Below are positions 60,092 through 64,000 of a DNA stretch of 64,000 nt, piece by piece. A program made the translations under genes and the position numbers. Each line of letters starts with the position of its first letter. Positions within the stretch are counted from its first letter, which is position 1. This stretch comes from Rhodospirillales bacterium (GTDB taxonomy: Bacteria > Pseudomonadota > Alphaproteobacteria > Micavibrionales > Micavibrionaceae): positions 682,001 to 746,000 of the forward strand of contig JACKJB010000001.1 of the NCBI GenBank assembly GCA_020638155.1, read 5' to 3'. Below the pieces are notes generated by a model. The model did no database searches, was not told the origin of the DNA, and worked only from the letters and a program-made list of their open reading frames with translations.

Positions 60092-62662
60092 ATGAAACCT
60101 TTGCTGCGCCTTGACTCTCGTTATGTTTTACCTCCAAAATTTGGCGTTAGGGTTCCTCAATTAAACCGGACCGTTCGGCCAAATCTTATGTTGTTTTTTT
60201 CGCGGCGCTTCTGCGTCGTCTTCACAGCGATACTGACGATGACGACCATGGCATCCTCCGGGGCCGTGGCGCAGTATTTGACGGGGTATCAGCCTGCGTC
60301 TACCGAAGCATCTGCTTACCCGGTATCCCCGGAAATGGGAGATGATCTGGTTTTTAAACCTCTGGCGACCGGGGCGCTGGAGCATTACAACGCGTATGAC
60401 GAATATGATTTTGCCGGTTATTCCGTGACGAACGGAACGACAGATGTTTTTCCGGTCGTTGTTTCCGGCTCTGATGATCCAGCCGTGCAATCCGGCGCGG
60501 ATATTCCGGCACCACCGCAGCCCGCTTATGTTCCCGAAATCAGTAGCCAGCCCGTTGATCTGGAAGCGGACAGTTTACAGCATGACGAGGCTTCGGGCAT
60601 CCTGACGGCCGCCGGGCATGTCGAACTGGTGCAGGGGAAGCGGATCCTGCGGGCCGATCGTGTGAGTTACAACCTGAATTCCGGGACGGTGATTGCCAAG
60701 GGGAATGTGTCGCTGAACGAGCCGAATGGCGACTTGCATTTCGCCGATGAGGTCGAGCTTGGCGATGAAATGAAAAACGGGTTCGTCCGGGGGCTGCAGA
60801 CATATCTTGCCGATGGCGGACATTTTACGGCGGAAGAGGGCCAGCGGATTAATGAAACCCTGATTAAAATGCATAATGCCACCTATACGCCGTGCGAGTG
60901 CGAGGCCGACGAGGACGGCGACCCCGCCTGGCAAATCCGGGCGGAAGAGGTGACTTTGGATGAGGAAGAGCACCGGGTAAAATATAAAAACGCCCGGTTT
61001 GAACTTTATGGGACGCCGGTGCTGTGGAGCCCGTATCTGGCTCATCCGGATGGCAAGGTTAAACGCAAGAGCGGCTTTTTATCGCCCCAGGTTGGGTATG
61101 ACAGCCAGCTTGGTTTCGTTGTGACTGAGAATTACTACTGGGATATTGCGCCGAACAAGGACATGACGCTTGGGGCGATGCTGACCTCGAAAGAGAACCC
61201 TGTGGCGCTGGCACAATATAGGCAGCGGTTCGAGCAGGCGGATCTGCTGATCGAGGGGAGCGCTACGAAATCAGACCGCAACGACAGTGTCGCCGGGCAG
61301 GAAGTCATTACCGATGATGAGTTTCGCGGGCATTTGTTTGCCAATTCGCGCTGGAGCATGAATGAGAAATGGCGCTCCGGCCTTGATCTGGAACTGACCA
61401 CCGATGACCAGTATCTGCGCGAGTATGATTTCAGCGGCAAGGATGTGTTGGAAAACCAGTTGTTTGTCGAGCGGTTTTCCGGGCGTAATTATGCGGTCGG
61501 CCGTTTGCTGGCGTTCCAGGATGTGCGGGTTGAAGAAGAGCGAACCGACCAGCCTAACGTCCTGCCGGAAATCGAATTAAACTTCCTCGGCGAACCGAAC
61601 CAGACGATGGGCGGGCGCTGGCAGGCGCAGGCCTCTGCGTTGCAATTGCACCGTGAAGACGGGCAGGACATGGTGCGCCTTGTTGGCCAGGCCGGATGGC
61701 AGCGGCAGTTCCTGACCCGCGGCGGGCTTATGAATACGGTGGATCTGAGCGTACGCGGGGACCTGTATCACGTTAATGACCGCGATGTCGCGACATTCGG
61801 CAGCGGGCGGAGCAACGAGGGGGAAGACTCCCGTGTGTTACCGCGTGCGCATTGGGTGAGCCGTTATCCGCTGGTTAAACCGATGCAGCGGCTGCAGGCC
61901 GTGATCGAGCCGGTGGCGGCGCTGACCCTGGCACCGGATATTGACGATGTGGACAGCGATATTCCGAACGAGGACAGCCAGGATGTGCAGCTTGATGCCA
62001 GCAATCTGTTTAGTCCCGACCGCTTCCCCGGCAAGGACCGGCTGGAAGACCAGAGCCGGGTGACATACGGCCTGCGCAGCGGGCTTTACGGGTATGGCGG
62101 CAGTTACGGTAGTGTATTCTTGGGGCAAAGCTATCGTTTTGACGAAGATGATAACCCGTTCCCCGCGGGCTCTGGACTGGAGCGGCGCGAGTCGGACTGG
62201 GTCGGGCAGATCGCCGGGGCGTATAAGGATGATTACGGGATTAATTACCGGACGCAGCTTGACGGCAATAATTTCACCTCGCGGCGGCACGAAGTAGACG
62301 GCTTTGCCGATTTCGGGCGGCTTGATATCAGTTCCCGCTATCTATTCGCCAAGGCGCTTGAAGGAACTGATATTGAGGAAAGCCGCGAACAGATATATGG
62401 TGCGGCAGGTTTTGATGTCACCCGCAACTGGCGTATACGGGGCAGTGTGCTTGAAGATCTCGGGTCTGATCCGGGCTTGCGCGAAGCGACGTTCGGGCTG
62501 GATTATACCGGGTGTTGCCTGTCGTTTTCTGCTACGGTTGAGCGGAATATTACGTCCGATGTGTCGGGGGATAGTGGGACTGATGTTAAATTCCGTGTGG
62601 GGCTGAAGGGGTTGGGCGAGTTCCAGAACTCCAGTTCTGCCGGGTTTAGCGGGAGTAATTAA
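60092..62662 (+). CDS. lptD: LPS-assembly protein LptD
   Basis: Outer membrane LPS translocon of about 856 residues. N-terminal signal region: ATG 60092, or ATG 60188, which would give the compact signal MLFFSRRFCVVFTAIL. An OstA/LptA-like beta-jellyroll lies at about 150-260 (QPVDLEADSLQHDEASGILT; ADRVSYNLNSGTVIAKG). A Cys pair CECE is near 270, then the beta-barrel (PVLWSPYLAHPDGKVKRKSGFLSP; TFGLDYTGCCLSF). Near the end GCC supplies two more Cys. In alphaproteobacteria lptD usually lies by surA/pdxA; here the next gene is a permease. Confidence 0.93.
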   Translation: MKPLLRLDSRYVLPPKFGVRVPQLNRTVRPNLMLFFSRRFCVVFTAILTMTTMASSGAVAQYLTGYQPASTEASAYPVSPEMGDDLVFKPLATGALEHYNAYDEYDFAGYSVTNGTTDVFPVVVSGSDDPAVQSGADIPAPPQPAYVPEISSQPVDLEADSLQHDEASGILTAAGHVELVQGKRILRADRVSYNLNSGTVIAKGNVSLNEPNGDLHFADEVELGDEMKNGFVRGLQTYLADGGHFTAEEGQRINETLIKMHNATYTPCECEADEDGDPAWQIRAEEVTLDEEEHRVKYKNARFELYGTPVLWSPYLAHPDGKVKRKSGFLSPQVGYDSQLGFVVTENYYWDIAPNKDMTLGAMLTSKENPVALAQYRQRFEQADLLIEGSATKSDRNDSVAGQEVITDDEFRGHLFANSRWSMNEKWRSGLDLELTTDDQYLREYDFSGKDVLENQLFVERFSGRNYAVGRLLAFQDVRVEEERTDQPNVLPEIELNFLGEPNQTMGGRWQAQASALQLHREDGQDMVRLVGQAGWQRQFLTRGGLMNTVDLSVRGDLYHVNDRDVATFGSGRSNEGEDSRVLPRAHWVSRYPLVKPMQRLQAVIEPVAALTLAPDIDDVDSDIPNEDSQDVQLDASNLFSPDRFPGKDRLEDQSRVTYGLRSGLYGYGGSYGSVFLGQSYRFDEDDNPFPAGSGLERRESDWVGQIAGAYKDDYGINYRTQLDGNNFTSRRHEVDGFADFGRLDISSRYLFAKALEGTDIEESREQIYGAAGFDVTRNWRIRGSVLEDLGSDPGLREATFGLDYTGCCLSFSATVERNITSDVSGDSGTDVKFRVGLKGLGEFQNSSSAGFSGSN

Positions 62663-62674
62663 CCAGGAGCGAAT

Positions 62675-64000
62675 GTGACCTTTATTTTTGACAGTACGGC
62701 GTTTCACATGTGGTTTGTCCTGTTCCTGACGGGATGGGCGGCTTATTCGTTTGTGCGGGAAAAGCTGCCGATTGAGGTCACTAGTGTGGCGCTGCTGACG
62801 GTGTTGCTGCTGTTTGGCCAGTTTTTCCCGGTCCTGGATGCGAATGGCCGCAACCAGCTTGATGCGATGTCGCTGCTGTCCGGTTTTGCCAACCCGGCCC
62901 TTGTCGCCGTGCTGGCGTTGCTGGTGATGGGGCAGGCGGTGATCCAGACCGATGCGCTGCGCCCGATTACGCGGATGTTCGTGACGTACGGGTCAAAATG
63001 GGCGTGGGTTTCGATTATCAGTATCCTGCTGTTTATTGCGGCGATGAGCGCGTTCATGAATAACACCCCGTTGGTGATTCTTGCTATCCCGATCCTGCAG
63101 GCGCTGGCGGCGTCTGCAAAGATGCCGGAAAGCCGGGTCATGATGCCGCTGTCTTTTGCTGCGATCCTGGGCGGGATGACAACGCTGGTCGGGTCATCGA
63201 CCAACATGCTTGTTTCAACCACTATGGTAGAACTTGGTCATAAGCCATTGGGATTTTTTGATTTCTTTGTTCCGGGTGCGATCCTTGCGGCCTCCGGTTT
63301 TGTTTATATCCTGCTGGTCCTGCCGCGCCTGATCCCGGTGCGGACATCGCTGGCGCAGCAGCTTGTTGGCGATGAGCGCGAGTTTATTGCCGAGCTTGAT
63401 GTCTCGGCCGATAGCAGGCTTGTCGGGATGGAATGCGTCGAAGGCGGCTTTCCGGCGCTGCCGGAGCTGAAAATCCGGTTGATCCAGCGTTCTGGGCACC
63501 TGATCCTGCCACCGTTCGAAGGATATGTTATTGAGCCGGGCGATATCCTGATTGTGGCGGCGACGCGGGATGCGCTGACCGGATTGCTGGCTAAATATCC
63601 GGGCTTCCTGCTGTCCGAGGAAGAGGAAAAGATTATGCAGGCGCAGTCCGCGCCGCCGGAAGAAAAAGTCCGTACCGAAGACGATGAAGATGATATCCCT
63701 GCGGCCGCGCCTGATCTTGAGGAAAAAGTCGCGGAAACCCGTATCCTTGCAGAGATTATGATTACGCCGGCCTCCCGGATGATTGAAATGTCGCTGGAGC
63801 AGGTCGGGTTCCACCGCCAGTTCGGAGCGATTGTACTGGGGATCCAGCGCCGGGCGCGGGTTGTGCGGCGGCGGCTTGGCCGGATCAGGCTGGAGCCGGG
63901 GGATGTGTTGCTGGTCGCGGGGAGCCGCGGGGCGATTGATTCCATGCGCGGGAACCAGGATTTGATTGTCCTGTCCGGGTCGAAGCGCGAATTGCCTGTT
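62675..64000 (+). CDS. SLC13-type permease with TrkA-C domains (3' end outside window)
   Basis: Open frame of 442 codons running off the window. GTG start with AGGAG 4-6 bases upstream. Membrane segments: TAFHMWFVLFLTGWAAYSFV; VALLTVLLLFGQFF; ALVAVLALLVMGQAVI; AWVSIISILLFIAAMSAFMN. NNTPLVILAIPIL and GMTTLVGSSTNMLV are the paired sites typical of the SLC13/arsenite-type (ArsB/NhaD) transporters. Two cytosolic TrkA-C domains follow (about 228-305 and 355-420), separated by an acidic linker. Such SLC13-like proteins move anions or sulfate; substrate unknown. The C-terminal membrane half is missing here. Confidence 0.88.
   Translation, partial: MTFIFDSTAFHMWFVLFLTGWAAYSFVREKLPIEVTSVALLTVLLLFGQFFPVLDANGRNQLDAMSLLSGFANPALVAVLALLVMGQAVIQTDALRPITRMFVTYGSKWAWVSIISILLFIAAMSAFMNNTPLVILAIPILQALAASAKMPESRVMMPLSFAAILGGMTTLVGSSTNMLVSTTMVELGHKPLGFFDFFVPGAILAASGFVYILLVLPRLIPVRTSLAQQLVGDEREFIAELDVSADSRLVGMECVEGGFPALPELKIRLIQRSGHLILPPFEGYVIEPGDILIVAATRDALTGLLAKYPGFLLSEEEEKIMQAQSAPPEEKVRTEDDEDDIPAAAPDLEEKVAETRILAEIMITPASRMIEMSLEQVGFHRQFGAIVLGIQRRARVVRRRLGRIRLEPGDVLLVAGSRGAIDSMRGNQDLIVLSGSKRELPV

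Overview
The window is chromosomal DNA of an alphaproteobacterium with moderately high GC. Evidence for this is the alphaproteobacterial gene block ubiquinol-cytochrome c chaperone / DUF177 / rpmF / plsX / fabH / ihfA / MerR, the glyA-nrdR...nusB order, an LdtR-type MarR regulator, a K+-independent H+-pyrophosphatase and a class I PHA synthase. LptD and an LpxH-like enzyme show a Gram-negative outer membrane. The mix of genes would suit a Micavibrio-like or deep Rhodospirillales-like lineage, but that placement is inference and cannot be settled from this sequence alone.

Region 1 (1-17.9 kb) is core metabolism and information processing, almost all on the + strand: 3-hydroxyisobutyryl-CoA hydrolase (cut by the window edge), LdtR, a membrane protein, glutaryl-CoA dehydrogenase (-), an LpxH-like phosphoesterase, rpiB-glyA-nrdR, an unusual ~770-bp noncoding stretch with several DnaA-box-like sites, nusB-panB, a FliL-like protein, hppA, bamE (-), and the rpmF-plsX-fabH-ihfA-merR block.

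Region 2 (17.93-22.26 kb) is a compact integrative element. It sits in the 3' end of a tRNA-Pro(GGG) gene and is bounded by a 57-bp direct repeat (17949-18005 and 22207-22263). It carries a tyrosine integrase, integrase arm-type repeats at both ends, a strongly structured and apparently uncharacterised RNA (19176-19352) ending in an intrinsic terminator, a membrane-anchored protein of unknown function, and a convergent gene for a protein with motifs of a single-subunit (family A-like) polymerase palm. This is the most novel part of the window.

Region 3 (22.3-47.4 kb) starts with a flagellin-type protein holding an inserted beta-rich domain, followed by pta-ackA, two tandem proline-iminopeptidase paralogues and cutA. 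Then come metY (-) divergent from rplM-rpsI, a gamma-carbonic-anhydrase-like protein, phaC (-), an OmpA-type lipoprotein, hom, glpX with a translationally coupled class V aminotransferase, and recJ. A BatA/von Willebrand pair (-) follows. The region ends with a CaCA exchanger that has a histidine-rich loop, divergent from a small Cys/His membrane protein.

Region 4 (47.4-64 kb) opens with a 1178-residue secreted serralysin-like metalloprotease with RTX repeats and five near-identical ~110-residue modules joined by polyglycine linkers. After it come hmgA, tdh and kbl (threonine to glycine plus acetyl-CoA), an isochorismatase-like hydrolase, a sodium/solute symporter, a RhlE-type helicase, lptD, and an SLC13-type permease cut by the window end. 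Three kinds of inverted intergenic repeats (39140, 53777, 57090) lie between genes.
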